The notes under the pieces were generated by a model. The model searched no databases and was not told the origin of the DNA. It saw only the letters and a list, made by a program, of their open reading frames with translations. A DNA stretch of 64,000 nt from Marmoricola sp. Its GTDB lineage: Bacteria; Actinomycetota; Actinomycetes; Propionibacteriales; Nocardioidaceae. Where the stretch lies: assembly GCA_025965195.1 (NCBI GenBank), contig JAOPXK010000015.1, positions 27,031-91,030 of the forward strand, read 5' to 3'. Shown in pieces: positions 1 through 10,901 of the stretch; position 1 is the first letter of the stretch; every line of letters starts with the position of its first letter. A program made the translations under genes and the position numbers.

Positions 1-1126
1 CCTCGAGGTTGCGGCACCAGCCGGCGAGCGTCATCGCGTAGTGCAGGCGGAGGTTCTCCTCGTGGTGCACCTCGAGCCCGGCGTTCTGGGCCTCGAGGAT
101 CATCCGCCCGGACCCGGTCAGCTCACCGTCGGGGAAGACATAGCGGTCGATGAACAGCCCCGTCTTCGTGTCCCGGTTGTGCTGGCGGGTGATGGAGTGG
201 TTGAGGAGTCGGCCGTATGGCTTGAGCTTGTCCTTGAGGAAGGAGAAGTAGGCGCCGTAGTTGTCGATGCCGATGTGCTCGGTCAGCCCGATCGAGCTGA
301 CCGCATCGAAGTCGGTCTCCACGACGTCGCGGTAGTCCTGGAAACGGACCTCGGCGAGGTGGTCGAGACCCTCCTCCTTGATCCTCTCCTGCGCCCAGGT
401 GGCCTGCTCCCGCGAGAGCGTGACACCGAGTGCGCGGACGCCGTACTCACGGGCGGCGTGGCGGACCATGCCGCCCCAGCCGCAACCCACGTCGAGGAGT
501 CGCTGGCCCTGCTGCAGGTTGAGCTTGCGGGCGATCAGGTCGTACTTCTCGAACTGCGCCTCTTCGAGCGTCGCCTCCGGCGTCGGGAAGACCGCACAGG
601 TGTAGGTCATCGAGGGACCGAGGACCAGCTCGTAGAAGCGGTTCGAGACGTCGTAGTGGTGGTGGATGACCTCGGCGTCGCGCGCCTTGGAGTGCCGCCA
701 GCCCTCGACCGTGCGTCGCCAGCGCGGGAGGTGCTCCTCCTTCGGCGGCGGCGGCGGCTTGAGCAGCTCGATGCCGAGTCCACGGATCAGGTTCACCGCC
801 TCGATCGGGCGCGGCCGGCGAATCTTCAGCCCGTGCTTGATCAGCTTCAGCGCCTCGTAGGGGTCGCCGGGATGAACGCCCTTGAGGTCCAGGTCACCCG
901 AGACATAGGCCCGGCCGAGGCCGAGGTCGAGGTCGAGGGGCGCCGTCAGGATGTAGGAGAGCCCGCGCTCGGTGAGCAGGTCGAAGCCGACCGGGGCATC
1001 CTCCGGACCGGTCGAGCTGCCGTCGTACGCCGTGATGCGCAGCGGTAGCTCCTCTTGCAACAGCCCTTCGATTGCTCCCGCAATCGGGATCCTGCTGGCC
1101 TGTCCCGAAAAAGTGTCAAGTCTCAT
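1..1126 (-). CDS. Cyclopropane-fatty-acyl-phospholipid synthase-like SAM methyltransferase (TmsB/BfaB-like), C-terminus truncated by window edge
   Basis: Reverse-strand translation from ATG at 1126: MRLDTFSGQASRIPIAGAIEGLL...YDVSNRFYELVLGPSMTYTCAVF...LLDVGCGWGGMVRHAAREYG...GLTEHIG; CFA-synthase motifs; overlaps the upstream FAD oxidase by ATGA. Confidence 0.9.
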   Translation of the reverse strand, partial: MRLDTFSGQASRIPIAGAIEGLLQEELPLRITAYDGSSTGPEDAPVGFDLLTERGLSYILTAPLDLDLGLGRAYVSGDLDLKGVHPGDPYEALKLIKHGLKIRRPRPIEAVNLIRGLGIELLKPPPPPKEEHLPRWRRTVEGWRHSKARDAEVIHHHYDVSNRFYELVLGPSMTYTCAVFPTPEATLEEAQFEKYDLIARKLNLQQGQRLLDVGCGWGGMVRHAAREYGVRALGVTLSREQATWAQERIKEEGLDHLAEVRFQDYRDVVETDFDAVSSIGLTEHIGIDNYGAYFSFLKDKLKPYGRLLNHSITRQHNRDTKTGLFIDRYVFPDGELTGSGRMILEAQNAGLEVHHEENLRLHYAMTLAGWCRNLE

Positions 1127-2508
1127 CGTCTCCGCACCGCCTTGTCGTAGAGCGTCATCAGTCGGGAGTCAGGGTCGTAGCGCTTCTTGACGGCAGCCAG
1201 ATTCGCACCGTCGTAGAGCTCGTCGAACGTCTCCTTGTCGTAGAAAGACTCGGAGTACAGCGATTTATGCCCGTCGAGCTGATGAACTTTCGTCTCGATC
1301 GCCCGGTTGCGCGGAGCATCGGGCGCATCTGCGCCTACAGGCACCGCTCCCCAGAAGCCGACGTTGACGTAGATCACACCCGGTTCGAGCGGGTACGACG
1401 GCCAGGTGCGCGTCGCCCCGTCCACTTTTCGGAGCTGCAACGGGCACAACCACACCGGTCGCATCCCGACCGCGTCGTCGAACCAGTCCAGGAACTCCGG
1501 CAGCCGGTCGACGGGCACCTCGATGTCCTGGATGACGCGCTCGCGCTTCGGCCGGCCGGCCCGACGGTCGAGCCGGTCGGCGATGCCGTACTTCGTGTCC
1601 AGGCCGACCAGCTTGTGATAGACGTCCGAGCGCTTCCACCGTCGCGGCCACACGCGCCTGATCATCGGGTTCTGCACACCGAACGCGCCCGAGCACCAGA
1701 ACCAGTCGGTGTCCCAGCGCCAGATGTAGTCGTGGATCGTGAGCAGGTCTGTCGCGCGCTCCTGGATCGACCTGAAGAAGATCTGCTGCCCGGTGTAGTC
1801 CGACGGCTTGCGGTCGGCGGCGTCGGTGAACCGGGCCAGGACCAGGTAGTACTCCCCCGGCTCGAACGCGACGCCGTCGAGGCCGTCGACCTGCTGGCCG
1901 TCCCAGGACCGGGACTCCGCGATCTCCGCAATGGCCGCCGCGAGCTTGTCGGCGTCGTGGAAGCGGACATGCCTCAGCGCGACGTACGCCGGGACCGGCT
2001 CGAGCTCGATCCGCAGCCGGGTGGCATAGCCGAGCGAGCCGTAGGAGTTCGGGAACGTCGTGAACAGGTCGGCGTGCTCGTTGTCGGGAGTCGCCGTGAC
2101 CACCTCGCCCGACCCGGTGAAGATGTCGAGCTCGAGGACCGACTCGTGCGGGAGCCCGTTGCGGAACGAGGTCGACTCGATCCCCAGCCCGGTGACGGCG
2201 CCGCCGAGCGTGATCGTGCGCAGCTGTGGCACCACCATCGGCATCAGGCCGTGCGCGAGAGTGACCTCGACGAGGTCCTCGTAGGTGCAGACCCCCTGGA
2301 CGTCCGCCGTGCGGCCGGCCGGGTCGATGCCGATGACGCCGTTCAGGCCAGAGACATCCAGCCCGGCCCCGTCGGAGGCCTCGCGTGGCCGGAAGAGATT
2401 GGAGGTCTTCTTCTTCAGCCGGACGGTTGAGCCCGTCGGGATCTCGGCGTACGACGAACGCAGTCGGGAGACCGCCGCGTCGTGTTGCACCCTGCCAGCC
2501 AGCGCCAT
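1123..2508 (-). CDS. FAD-binding oxidoreductase (TmsA/BfaA-like, FAD_binding_4 type)
   Basis: 461 aa ORF; VIGIDPAGRTADVQGVCTYEDLVEVTLAHGLMPMVVPQLRTITLGGAVTGLGIESTSFRNGLPHESV typical of FAD-linked oxidases; coupled to the CFA-like methyltransferase. Confidence 0.88.
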   Translation of the reverse strand: MALAGRVQHDAAVSRLRSSYAEIPTGSTVRLKKKTSNLFRPREASDGAGLDVSGLNGVIGIDPAGRTADVQGVCTYEDLVEVTLAHGLMPMVVPQLRTITLGGAVTGLGIESTSFRNGLPHESVLELDIFTGSGEVVTATPDNEHADLFTTFPNSYGSLGYATRLRIELEPVPAYVALRHVRFHDADKLAAAIAEIAESRSWDGQQVDGLDGVAFEPGEYYLVLARFTDAADRKPSDYTGQQIFFRSIQERATDLLTIHDYIWRWDTDWFWCSGAFGVQNPMIRRVWPRRWKRSDVYHKLVGLDTKYGIADRLDRRAGRPKRERVIQDIEVPVDRLPEFLDWFDDAVGMRPVWLCPLQLRKVDGATRTWPSYPLEPGVIYVNVGFWGAVPVGADAPDAPRNRAIETKVHQLDGHKSLYSESFYDKETFDELYDGANLAAVKKRYDPDSRLMTLYDKAVRRR

Positions 2509-2554
2509 AGCCCTATCCTACTCGTCAGATAGTTGTTCTACGCAAACGCTTTAC

Positions 2555-2914
2555 TCAACTTTCGAGCGTCTGGACGATTGTTCCAGCCGGTGTTCCTCGA
2601 TGAATGTGTACCCCCGGACCGGCGAACTCAACCAGCACGGCCAGGTCCGCGGGAGCCAGGTCACCCTCGGTGAGGACGACCACCGCTTCGGCACCCTTCG
2701 CGCCACTGGCAACCGCCATCGCGACCGCGACACCGATCGCCGAGACCTTCAGGGACGGCAGGTCGACCGTGGCAGCGGCGTAGGTCCGGCCGTCGAGGTC
2801 CCGCAGCGCGGCGCCCTCGACAGCTCCGGTGCGCGCCCGTGTCGCTCGAGCCAGCACGACCAGCTTGTTGTCCTCAGCATCCACGAAGTCATCGTATTGC
2901 CGAGACAGGTTCAC
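2555..2914 (-). CDS. Cytidine-deaminase-like protein (apparently lacking zinc ligands)
   Basis: 119 aa ORF in the conserved position after corC; resembles the Cdd fold but contains no Cys. Confidence 0.65.
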   Translation of the reverse strand: MNLSRQYDDFVDAEDNKLVVLARATRARTGAVEGAALRDLDGRTYAAATVDLPSLKVSAIGVAVAMAVASGAKGAEAVVVLTEGDLAPADLAVLVEFAGPGVHIHRGTPAGTIVQTLES

Positions 2915-4251
2915 GCCTGAAGTGAGGTCCTGATCGGCTCGTCCGCCGGCGCGTCCGCCCCGGCCGCCGGGGGCACCGGTGGCACCGGGGGCGCCGGGGT
3001 GATCAGGACGGTGCCGACCCGCTTGCGGCGGCCCTTGGCCTCCTCGGCCTGGAAGATCAGGCCGCCGACCTCGACGACCGATCCGGGAATCGGCACCTTG
3101 CCGAGGTGCTTGGCCATCAGCCCACCGACCGAGTCGACTTCGTCGTCCTCGATCTCGACGCCGACGATCTCGTCGAGGTCGTCGACCGGGAACCGCGAGG
3201 AGACCCGGGTCGAGCCGTCGGGGAGCGCCTCGACTGGAATCTCGTCCATGTCGAACTCGTCGGTGATCTCGCCGACGATCTCCTCGAGGATGTCCTCGAT
3301 CGTGATGAGGCCGGCGGTGCCGCCGTACTCGTCGACGACGACGGCGATGTGCCGGCGCTGAGCCTGCATCTCACGGAGCAGGTCGTCGACGGGCTTGGAG
3401 TCGGGCACGTGCAGCACGGGCCGCATCACGGAGTCGACGCGCTCGGTGGTCTCGGACTCGTGGCGGTCGAACACGCGCTTGCTGATGTCCTTGAGGTAGG
3501 CGAAGCCGACGATCCGGTCCAGGTCCTCCTCGATCACCGGCAGCCGCGAGAAACCGCTGCGCAGGAACAGCGACATCGCCTGACGCAGCGTCTTGTGCCG
3601 CTCGATGTAGACCACGTCGGTGCGCGGCACCATCACCTCACGCACCGAGGTGTCGCCGAGCTCGAAGACCGAGTGGATCATCGCGCGTTCTTCGGACTCG
3701 ATCAGGCTCGATGCCTCGGCCAGGTCCACCAGCTCACGCAGCTCGGCCTCGGAGGAGAACGGGCCTTCGGAGAAGCCGCGACCCGGGGTGATCGCGTTGC
3801 CGATCAGGATCAGCAGCCGCGGGATCGGACCGATCACCCGCGTCAGCGGGATGAGGACGCCGGTCGCGACGAGCGCGATCCGTTCGGCGTGCTGGCGACC
3901 CAGTGTCCGGGGAGCCACGCCGACGAAGACGAACGAGACGACCAGCATGATCGCGACGGCGAACGCGATCGAGGACCTGTCGCGACCGAAGATTCGCTGG
4001 CACAGCACCGCAGCGAGCGTGATCGCGGAGATCTCCGCGAGGAGCCGGAGGAACAACGCCGTGTTGAGGTACGCCGGGGGGTCCTCGAGGAGCTTCAGCA
4101 GCCGGGTCGCACCCGGGCGATGGTCGTCCTCAAGCTCCTCGGCGCGGGCGCGGGAGAACGACGAGAGCGCTGCTTCGGCACCACTGAGCAGTCCGGCGAC
4201 GAGCACCAGTCCGACCACGGCCAGAAGCAGCCAGGGACTGTCGCCACTCAT
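2911..4251 (-). CDS. HlyC/CorC family (DUF21 + CBS pair + CorC_HlyC) membrane protein
   Basis: From [43 protein letters not shown] motifs [34 protein letters not shown]; start overlaps ybeY stop (ATGA). Confidence 0.93.
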   Translation of the reverse strand: MSGDSPWLLLAVVGLVLVAGLLSGAEAALSSFSRARAEELEDDHRPGATRLLKLLEDPPAYLNTALFLRLLAEISAITLAAVLCQRIFGRDRSSIAFAVAIMLVVSFVFVGVAPRTLGRQHAERIALVATGVLIPLTRVIGPIPRLLILIGNAITPGRGFSEGPFSSEAELRELVDLAEASSLIESEERAMIHSVFELGDTSVREVMVPRTDVVYIERHKTLRQAMSLFLRSGFSRLPVIEEDLDRIVGFAYLKDISKRVFDRHESETTERVDSVMRPVLHVPDSKPVDDLLREMQAQRRHIAVVVDEYGGTAGLITIEDILEEIVGEITDEFDMDEIPVEALPDGSTRVSSRFPVDDLDEIVGVEIEDDEVDSVGGLMAKHLGKVPIPGSVVEVGGLIFQAEEAKGRRKRVGTVLITPAPPVPPVPPAAGADAPADEPIRTSLQA

Positions 4252-4736
4252 GTCGCTGGTCGGTCCGGGGCGAGCGCCTGGCCTCGGCTGACGCCCTGCC
4301 ACTCGGCAAGCAGCCGGGCTTGGAGACCGAACATCTCCTTGTGCTCCTCGGGCTCGGCATGGTCGTAGCCGAGGAGGTGCAGGACACCGTGCACGGTCAG
4401 CAGATCGAGCTCGTCGGTCACGTCGTGGCCGGCCTCGACGGCCTGCTTCTCGGCGATCGACGGGCACAGCACCAGGTCACCGAGGACGCCGTCCTCGGGC
4501 TCCTCGTTGACCTTGCCGGGGCGCAGCTCGTCCATCGGGAAGGCGAGTACGTCGGTCGGGCCGTCCTTTTCCATCCACTTCGCGTTGAGCTCGGCAATGG
4601 TCGCCTCGTCGACGGCTGTCACGCACAGCTCGGCGTCGGGGTGCACCCGCATCCGGTCCATCACGAACCTGGCGAGCCGCTGGGTCCGGCGTACGTCGAG
4701 ATCGTGGCCGGACTCGTTGAGTACCTCGATGCTCAT
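4248..4736 (-). CDS. ybeY: Endoribonuclease YbeY (rRNA maturation)
   Basis: Zinc motif [14 protein letters not shown] trimmed to [10 protein letters not shown] start; adjacent to phoH. Confidence 0.95.
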   Translation of the reverse strand: MSIEVLNESGHDLDVRRTQRLARFVMDRMRVHPDAELCVTAVDEATIAELNAKWMEKDGPTDVLAFPMDELRPGKVNEEPEDGVLGDLVLCPSIAEKQAVEAGHDVTDELDLLTVHGVLHLLGYDHAEPEEHKEMFGLQARLLAEWQGVSRGQALAPDRPAT

Positions 4737-4743
4737 GCTCGGC

Positions 4744-5784
<1,041 letters not shown>

Positions 5785-5868
5785 GAATGCCCGGTCGGGC
5801 GGCCCTTCTGTCTCGATGCATTGACAAGCGCAATGCTACGGGAGCGACCCTGCCGGGGCATCTGGAAA

Positions 5869-6228
5869 TCAACCAGGCGGCCAGCCCATCGGACGACCAC
5901 CCAACACGTGCAGGTGGGCATGGAAGACGGTCTGGTGCGCCACGGCTCCGGTGTTGAAGACCATCCGGTAGCCATCCTCGAGCCCTTCGCTGGCGGCGAC
6001 CTCGCGCGCGGAGTCGATCAGCGCGACCATCGTGTCCGGCTCGCCCTGGGCCAGCTCTGCGGCGTTCGGGTAGTGGCTGCGCGGGATCACCAGCACATGC
6101 GTCGGTGCCTGTGGGGCGAGGTCGCGGAACGCCACCGTCGTGCCGCTCTCGTGCACGATGTCGGCCGGGATCACTCCGGAAGCGATCTTGCAGAACAGGC
6201 AGTCGGGGTCGATCTTGTCGTCGGGCAC
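5869..6228 (-). CDS. HIT domain protein (HinT-like)
   Basis: DCLFCKIASGVIPADIVHES...HAHLHVLGGRPMGWPPG histidine triad. Confidence 0.95.
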   Translation of the reverse strand: MPDDKIDPDCLFCKIASGVIPADIVHESGTTVAFRDLAPQAPTHVLVIPRSHYPNAAELAQGEPDTMVALIDSAREVAASEGLEDGYRMVFNTGAVAHQTVFHAHLHVLGGRPMGWPPG

Positions 6229-6389
6229 GTGAAGAGCATATGAGGGGCCTGTTCTGCAGGTTCCATCTCACGGACCCGAGACCCGAGCGAAACCAGCTCA
6301 TCGGCTCCGCGTGTAAACCCCCGGCGCGCGCAGCGCGTGGAAGTAGCGTGACCACCAACCTGCTCCGCCGGCCCACGACAGGGGTGAGC

Positions 6390-6902
6390 GTGCCCGATTC
6401 CGACGCGCCCCTGAGCGCGGACGCCGCCGTCGAGCAGCTGTACGCCGGCCACTACACCCAGCTCGTCCGGCTCGGGGTGTTGCTGCTGCACGACCAGGGA
6501 GCCTCCGAGGAGGTGGTGCAGGACGCGTTCATCGCGCTGCACGCTCGCTGGGGCCAGCTGCGGGACCCGGAGAAGGCCGCGGCGTACCTGCGCCAGTCGG
6601 TGGTGAACCGGGCCCGCTCGGCCCTGCGCCATCGCAAGGTGGTCGCTCGTCACCTGCCGGTGCCACTGCCGGATGAGCCAGGTGCCGATCAGGCCGCGCT
6701 TGCGTCTGCGCGGCGTAGCGCCGTGCTCACCGCGCTCGCCGATCTTCCGCAACGCCAGCGCGAGGTGCTGGCCTTGCGGTACTACCTCGACCAGTCCGAG
6801 CACCAGATCGCCGAGACCCTCGGCATCAGTGCCGGAGCGGTGAAGAGCCACGCGTCGCGCGGTGCCGCAGCCCTGAGAAACCTCCTCGAGGAGGAGCGAT
6901 GA
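6390..6902 (+). CDS. SigE-family (ECF-like) RNA polymerase sigma-70 factor
   Basis: GTG start in ORF frame; EEVVQDAFIALHARW and LPQRQREVLALRYYLDQSEHQIAETLGISAGAVKSHASRG region 2/4 motifs. Confidence 0.9.
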   Translation: MPDSDAPLSADAAVEQLYAGHYTQLVRLGVLLLHDQGASEEVVQDAFIALHARWGQLRDPEKAAAYLRQSVVNRARSALRHRKVVARHLPVPLPDEPGADQAALASARRSAVLTALADLPQRQREVLALRYYLDQSEHQIAETLGISAGAVKSHASRGAAALRNLLEEER

Positions 6903-7909
6903 ACACCCCGGAAGACGACGAACTGCGTGCCCTGCTTCACAACGCCGTGTCCGACGTACAACCCGAGCGCGGCCTTGACGCCATCCAGCAACAGACCCAG
7001 AAGGTGACCCCGATGAAGCGCAACTGGTTCCTCGCCACTGCCGGAGTAGCCGCCGCGATCGCCATCGTGACGGGCGGCGTCGCCTTCCTGAACCGCGACC
7101 AGACGCCGACGGCCGGACCGGCAGCTGGTACGTCGAACCCGCCGACCACCGGCTCGGTGACCCCCGGCGGCAACGCGTCCGACCCGACGCCCGCCGTGGC
7201 GCTGCCGGTCTACTACCTGGGCGACACCCCCCACGGGGCGCGCCTCTACCGCGAGTTCCGCCCCTCCGAGCTCCAGGACACCACTGCGACCGTCGCTGCG
7301 CTCGATGCAGCCCTCTCCGGTGGCGCCGCAGACCCGGACTACCACTCGGCCTGGCCGGCATCGACGTCGGTCAACTCGGCCACGTACGCCGGCGACCTGA
7401 TCACCATCGACCTCCACGGAGACGTGCACGACCGGCCCGCCGGGATGACTCAGGCGACGGCCGCGCTGAGCCTCCAGCAGCTGATCTACACGGCTCAGGC
7501 AGTCGTCCAGAAGGGCCGCCCACCCGTCCAGTTCCTGATCGACGGCAAGCACACCGACCAGGTCCTCGGCGAAGCAAGCTCGGAGCCCCTGTCCGCGGCC
7601 TCGGCCGACTCGGTGCAGTCGGCCGTGTGGATCATCAACCCCGCCGAGGGCGCCTCGCTGAACAGCGGCTTCACCGTGAGCGGCGTGGCCGCATCCTTCG
7701 AGGCGAACGTCCCCTGGGAGCTGAAGCAGGGCGACAAGGTCGTCAGGCAGGGCTTCGCCACGGCGGCGGAGTGCTGCACTGCCTCGCCGTACTCCTTCAC
7801 CGTCGATGCTCCCCCGGGCGACTACACGCTCGTCGTCCACGACGATGACCCGTCCGCCGGCGAAGGCCCGGGCGTCACCCAGGACACCAAGGACATCACG
7901 ATCAAGTGA
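6899..7909 (+). CDS. Single-TM GerMN/Gmad2-domain protein, putative membrane partner of the sigma factor
   Basis: Overlaps the sigma gene by 4 nt; one TM helix (NWFLATAGVAAAIAIVTGGVAFL); GerM-like region then Ig-like WIINPAEGASLNSGFTVSGVAASFEANVPWEL (Gmad2). Confidence 0.75.
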   Translation: MNTPEDDELRALLHNAVSDVQPERGLDAIQQQTQKVTPMKRNWFLATAGVAAAIAIVTGGVAFLNRDQTPTAGPAAGTSNPPTTGSVTPGGNASDPTPAVALPVYYLGDTPHGARLYREFRPSELQDTTATVAALDAALSGGAADPDYHSAWPASTSVNSATYAGDLITIDLHGDVHDRPAGMTQATAALSLQQLIYTAQAVVQKGRPPVQFLIDGKHTDQVLGEASSEPLSAASADSVQSAVWIINPAEGASLNSGFTVSGVAASFEANVPWELKQGDKVVRQGFATAAECCTASPYSFTVDAPPGDYTLVVHDDDPSAGEGPGVTQDTKDITIK

Positions 7910-7921
7910 GAGCCTGAGCGG

Positions 7922-8965
7922 GTGCAGCTCACCAACCGGGTCCTGAACCGGACACTCTGGCTGCGTCAGCACCTGGTCACGCCGGTCGAGATGCCGGTGC
8001 GGGACATGGTCGAGCATCTGATCGGCCTGCAGGCACAGGAGAATCTGCCGCCCTACCTGTCGTTGGCGGCGCGGCTCAAGGACTTCTCACCCGAGTCACT
8101 CTCCACTGAGATCGCCGACCGAGGCCTGGTGCGGTTCCTCACGATGCGCGGGACCGTGCACGTGCTGACGCCGACAGATGCGCTCACTCTCCGGCCGTGG
8201 GTGCAGCCCGCGCTGGACCGGTCCGGCAGGAGCAACCCGCAGAGCCGCCCGGCCGCACACGTGCCAACCATCGAGCTGTTCGCGGCTGCGCGCTCAGCGC
8301 TGGCCGATGGGCCGATTCCCGTTACCGAGCTGGGGGTTCGGCTCGGCACGGCGTTTCCCGACGTACCGGAGGCCGCCCTGCGTCACGTCGCCCGCGAACG
8401 GCTGCCGCTGCTGCAGGTGCCACCTCGTGGGCTGTGGAAGCAGAGCGGCGGGGTCGTCTACGAGCTGGCTGACAACTGGCTCGACGAACGGCTGAGCACA
8501 CCGCACCTGCCTACCTTGATCCGCCGCTACCTTCGTGCGTTCGGACCTGCCTCCCCCGCCGACATGACGAAGTGGTCGGTGGTCACCGGCCTCGGGCCGG
8601 CCTTCAAGGCGATGGACGATCTCGTGATCCACGAGGGCCCCGACGGCAAGGTCCTGTACGACGTACCTGAAGGTCCGCTCGCCGACCCCGACCTCGCGCT
8701 GCCCGTCCGGATGCTCGGCAACTACGACAACCTGTGGCTCTCGCATGCCAACCGCGAGCGCATCGCCAGCGACGACAACCGGCGCCAGTGGATGGCTGCC
8801 AACGGGGCGGTCGGGTCCGCACTGTTCGTCGACGGGCTGCTCGAGGGGTACTGGCGGCTCGACAACGGCGAGATCCGCGTGCAGCCGTTTCGCAAGCTCA
8901 GCAGGGCAGAACAGGCCGCCGTTGCTGTCGAGACCGAGCGGATCCTGGCGTTCCTGGCGCGTTAG
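7922..8965 (+). CDS. Winged-helix DNA-binding domain protein (HTH_42, AlkZ/YcaQ-like)
   Basis: GTG start; MVEHLIGLQAQENLPPYLSLAARL (Q-x-Q motif), RFLTMRGTVHVLTPTDA, FGPASPADMTKWSVV. Confidence 0.82.
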   Translation: MQLTNRVLNRTLWLRQHLVTPVEMPVRDMVEHLIGLQAQENLPPYLSLAARLKDFSPESLSTEIADRGLVRFLTMRGTVHVLTPTDALTLRPWVQPALDRSGRSNPQSRPAAHVPTIELFAAARSALADGPIPVTELGVRLGTAFPDVPEAALRHVARERLPLLQVPPRGLWKQSGGVVYELADNWLDERLSTPHLPTLIRRYLRAFGPASPADMTKWSVVTGLGPAFKAMDDLVIHEGPDGKVLYDVPEGPLADPDLALPVRMLGNYDNLWLSHANRERIASDDNRRQWMAANGAVGSALFVDGLLEGYWRLDNGEIRVQPFRKLSRAEQAAVAVETERILAFLAR

Positions 8966-9690
8966 CCCCAGCGCTGGGTGCGGGACAGCAGTGCCGAGAC
9001 GGCGGCAACTCCTGCGGTCGACGTACGCAACACCGAGGAGCCGAGCCGCACAACGTGCGCAGCTGAGAAAGCCGCCAGCTCCTCATCGCTGATGCCGCCC
9101 TCTGGACCGACGACGACCACGATCGACCTCGCCTCCGAGGCGGGCAGAGCCGCCAAGGGCGCGGTCGCCGCCTCGTGGAGCACGACGCCAAGGTCGGCCA
9201 CCTCGAGCAGGGCGACGACGTCCTCGGTCGTGGCGACAGGCGTCACGTCGGGCAGCCACGACCGGCGAGACTGCTTTCCCGACTCTCGCGCGGCGGACCG
9301 CCACTTGGCCAGTGACTTCTCGGCCCGCTCACCCCGCCAGACACCGACGCAGCGCGACGCGGCCCAGGGCACGATCCGGTCGACGCCGACCTCGGTCAGC
9401 ACTTCGACCGCGAGCTCGCCGCGATCACCCTTCGGGATCGCCTGTACGACGGTGACGACTGGCGACGGCCGCTCCTCGAAGCTGACTGCTTCAACGGTCG
9501 CGACCAGGGCGGCTTTCGCCAGCGAGACAACTGAGCAGGTCGCCGATGCACCCGCGCCGTCGGTGAGGACGAGCTGCTCTCCGACCCGGATCCGCCGCAC
9601 CACCACGGCATGGCGGCCTTCGTCACCGGCCAGGGTCACCTCGACCCCGGTGACGAAGGGCCCGGGAGCGATGAAGACCGGCAGGCTCAC
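8962..9690 (-). CDS. rsmE: 16S rRNA (uracil1498-N3)-methyltransferase RsmE
   Basis: VVVGPEGGISDEELAAF and VRLGSSVLRTSTAGVAAVSAL motifs. Confidence 0.95.
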   Translation of the reverse strand: MSLPVFIAPGPFVTGVEVTLAGDEGRHAVVVRRIRVGEQLVLTDGAGASATCSVVSLAKAALVATVEAVSFEERPSPVVTVVQAIPKGDRGELAVEVLTEVGVDRIVPWAASRCVGVWRGERAEKSLAKWRSAARESGKQSRRSWLPDVTPVATTEDVVALLEVADLGVVLHEAATAPLAALPASEARSIVVVVGPEGGISDEELAAFSAAHVVRLGSSVLRTSTAGVAAVSALLSRTQRWG

Positions 9691-9711
9691 TGAGACATCA
9701 CTGGGACATCA

Positions 9712-10878
9712 CTAGCGCGGCTTGAAGGCGTCCTTGAGCCGCCCGAAGACCGAGGTGTGCGCCGGCTGGATCTTCCCGTCCGGGGTCTCCTCGTTGCGTA
9801 ACACCGCCAGCTCGCGGAGCAGCTCCTCCTGCCGCTCATCGAGCCTGCCAGGGGTCTCGACGTCGATGGTGACGACCACGTCGCCACGCGCCTGTGAGCG
9901 CAGGCTCGGCACGCCACGCCCGCGGATGACCTGGTCGGTGCCGGACTGGGTGCCGGGACGGATGTCGAGGTCGACCCAGAGCTCGACCTCCGACTCGGGC
10001 TCAGCGATGTCGGCTTCGAGCAATGGCAGCCGGATCGTCGTACCGAGTGCGGCAGCGGTCATCGGAACCACCACGTGACAACGCAGGTTCAGACCTTCTC
10101 GCGTGTAGATCTTGTGCTCGGCGACCACGATCTCGACGTACAGGTCCCCAGGAGGGCCACCGCCGGGGCCGACCTCGCCCTGGTTGCCGAGCTGGACACG
10201 GGTGCCGTTGTCGACACCGGCCGGGATCTTCACGGTGATCGTGCGGCGTGAGCGGACCCGGCCGTCGCCGGCGCACTCCCGGCAGGGCTCGGGGATGATC
10301 TCGCCGAAGCCACGGCAGGCCGCGCACGGACGAAGCGTGCGGATCTCGCCGAGGAAGGACCGCTGGACGTGCTGCACCTCGCCATGACCGTGGCAGGTCT
10401 CGCAGATGATCGGACGGGAGCCGGCCGCGGCGCCGGATCCGGAACAGGTCGTGCAGAGGACGGCGGTGTCGACCTTCAGGTCACGAGTGGTCCCGAACGC
10501 CGCCTCGGCAAGCTCGACGTCGAGCCGCACGAGAGCGTCCTGACCCCGCCGCGACCGCGGTCGCGGACCTCGGCCCTGGCCTTGGGCATTGCCGCCGAAG
10601 AAGGCGTCCATGATGTCGGTGAAGGAGAAGCCCGCGCCCTGGCCGAAGCCCCCGCCGCCGCGGCCGAAGGGGTCGCCGCCAAGGTCGTACATCCGGCGCT
10701 TCTCGGGGTCGGAGAGGACCTCGTAGGCGGCCGAGACCTCCTTGAACCTCTCCTGCGTCGCAGGGTCGGGGTTGACGTCCGGGTGCAGCTGACGGGCAAG
10801 ACGGCGATAGGCCTTCTTGATGGTGTCGACGTCGGCCTCCCGGTCGACGCCGAGGATCTCGTAGGGGTCCGTGCTCAC
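9712..10878 (-). CDS. dnaJ: Chaperone DnaJ
   Basis: [33 protein letters not shown] (J domain, HPD); CxxCxGxG zinc repeats. Confidence 0.97.
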   Translation of the reverse strand: MSTDPYEILGVDREADVDTIKKAYRRLARQLHPDVNPDPATQERFKEVSAAYEVLSDPEKRRMYDLGGDPFGRGGGGFGQGAGFSFTDIMDAFFGGNAQGQGRGPRPRSRRGQDALVRLDVELAEAAFGTTRDLKVDTAVLCTTCSGSGAAAGSRPIICETCHGHGEVQHVQRSFLGEIRTLRPCAACRGFGEIIPEPCRECAGDGRVRSRRTITVKIPAGVDNGTRVQLGNQGEVGPGGGPPGDLYVEIVVAEHKIYTREGLNLRCHVVVPMTAAALGTTIRLPLLEADIAEPESEVELWVDLDIRPGTQSGTDQVIRGRGVPSLRSQARGDVVVTIDVETPGRLDERQEELLRELAVLRNEETPDGKIQPAHTSVFGRLKDAFKPR

Positions 10879-10901
10879 AGAGTCTGAGTCGCTTTCTGGT
10901 T

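Noticed and set aside
41-1048. 335-aa plus-strand ORF
   Set aside because: Antisense shadow of the CFA-synthase-like gene; composition typical of spurious GC-rich frames.
3106-4368. 420-aa plus-strand ORF opposite corC
   Set aside because: D/V/R/E/H-rich artefactual translation antisense to a conserved CBS-domain gene.
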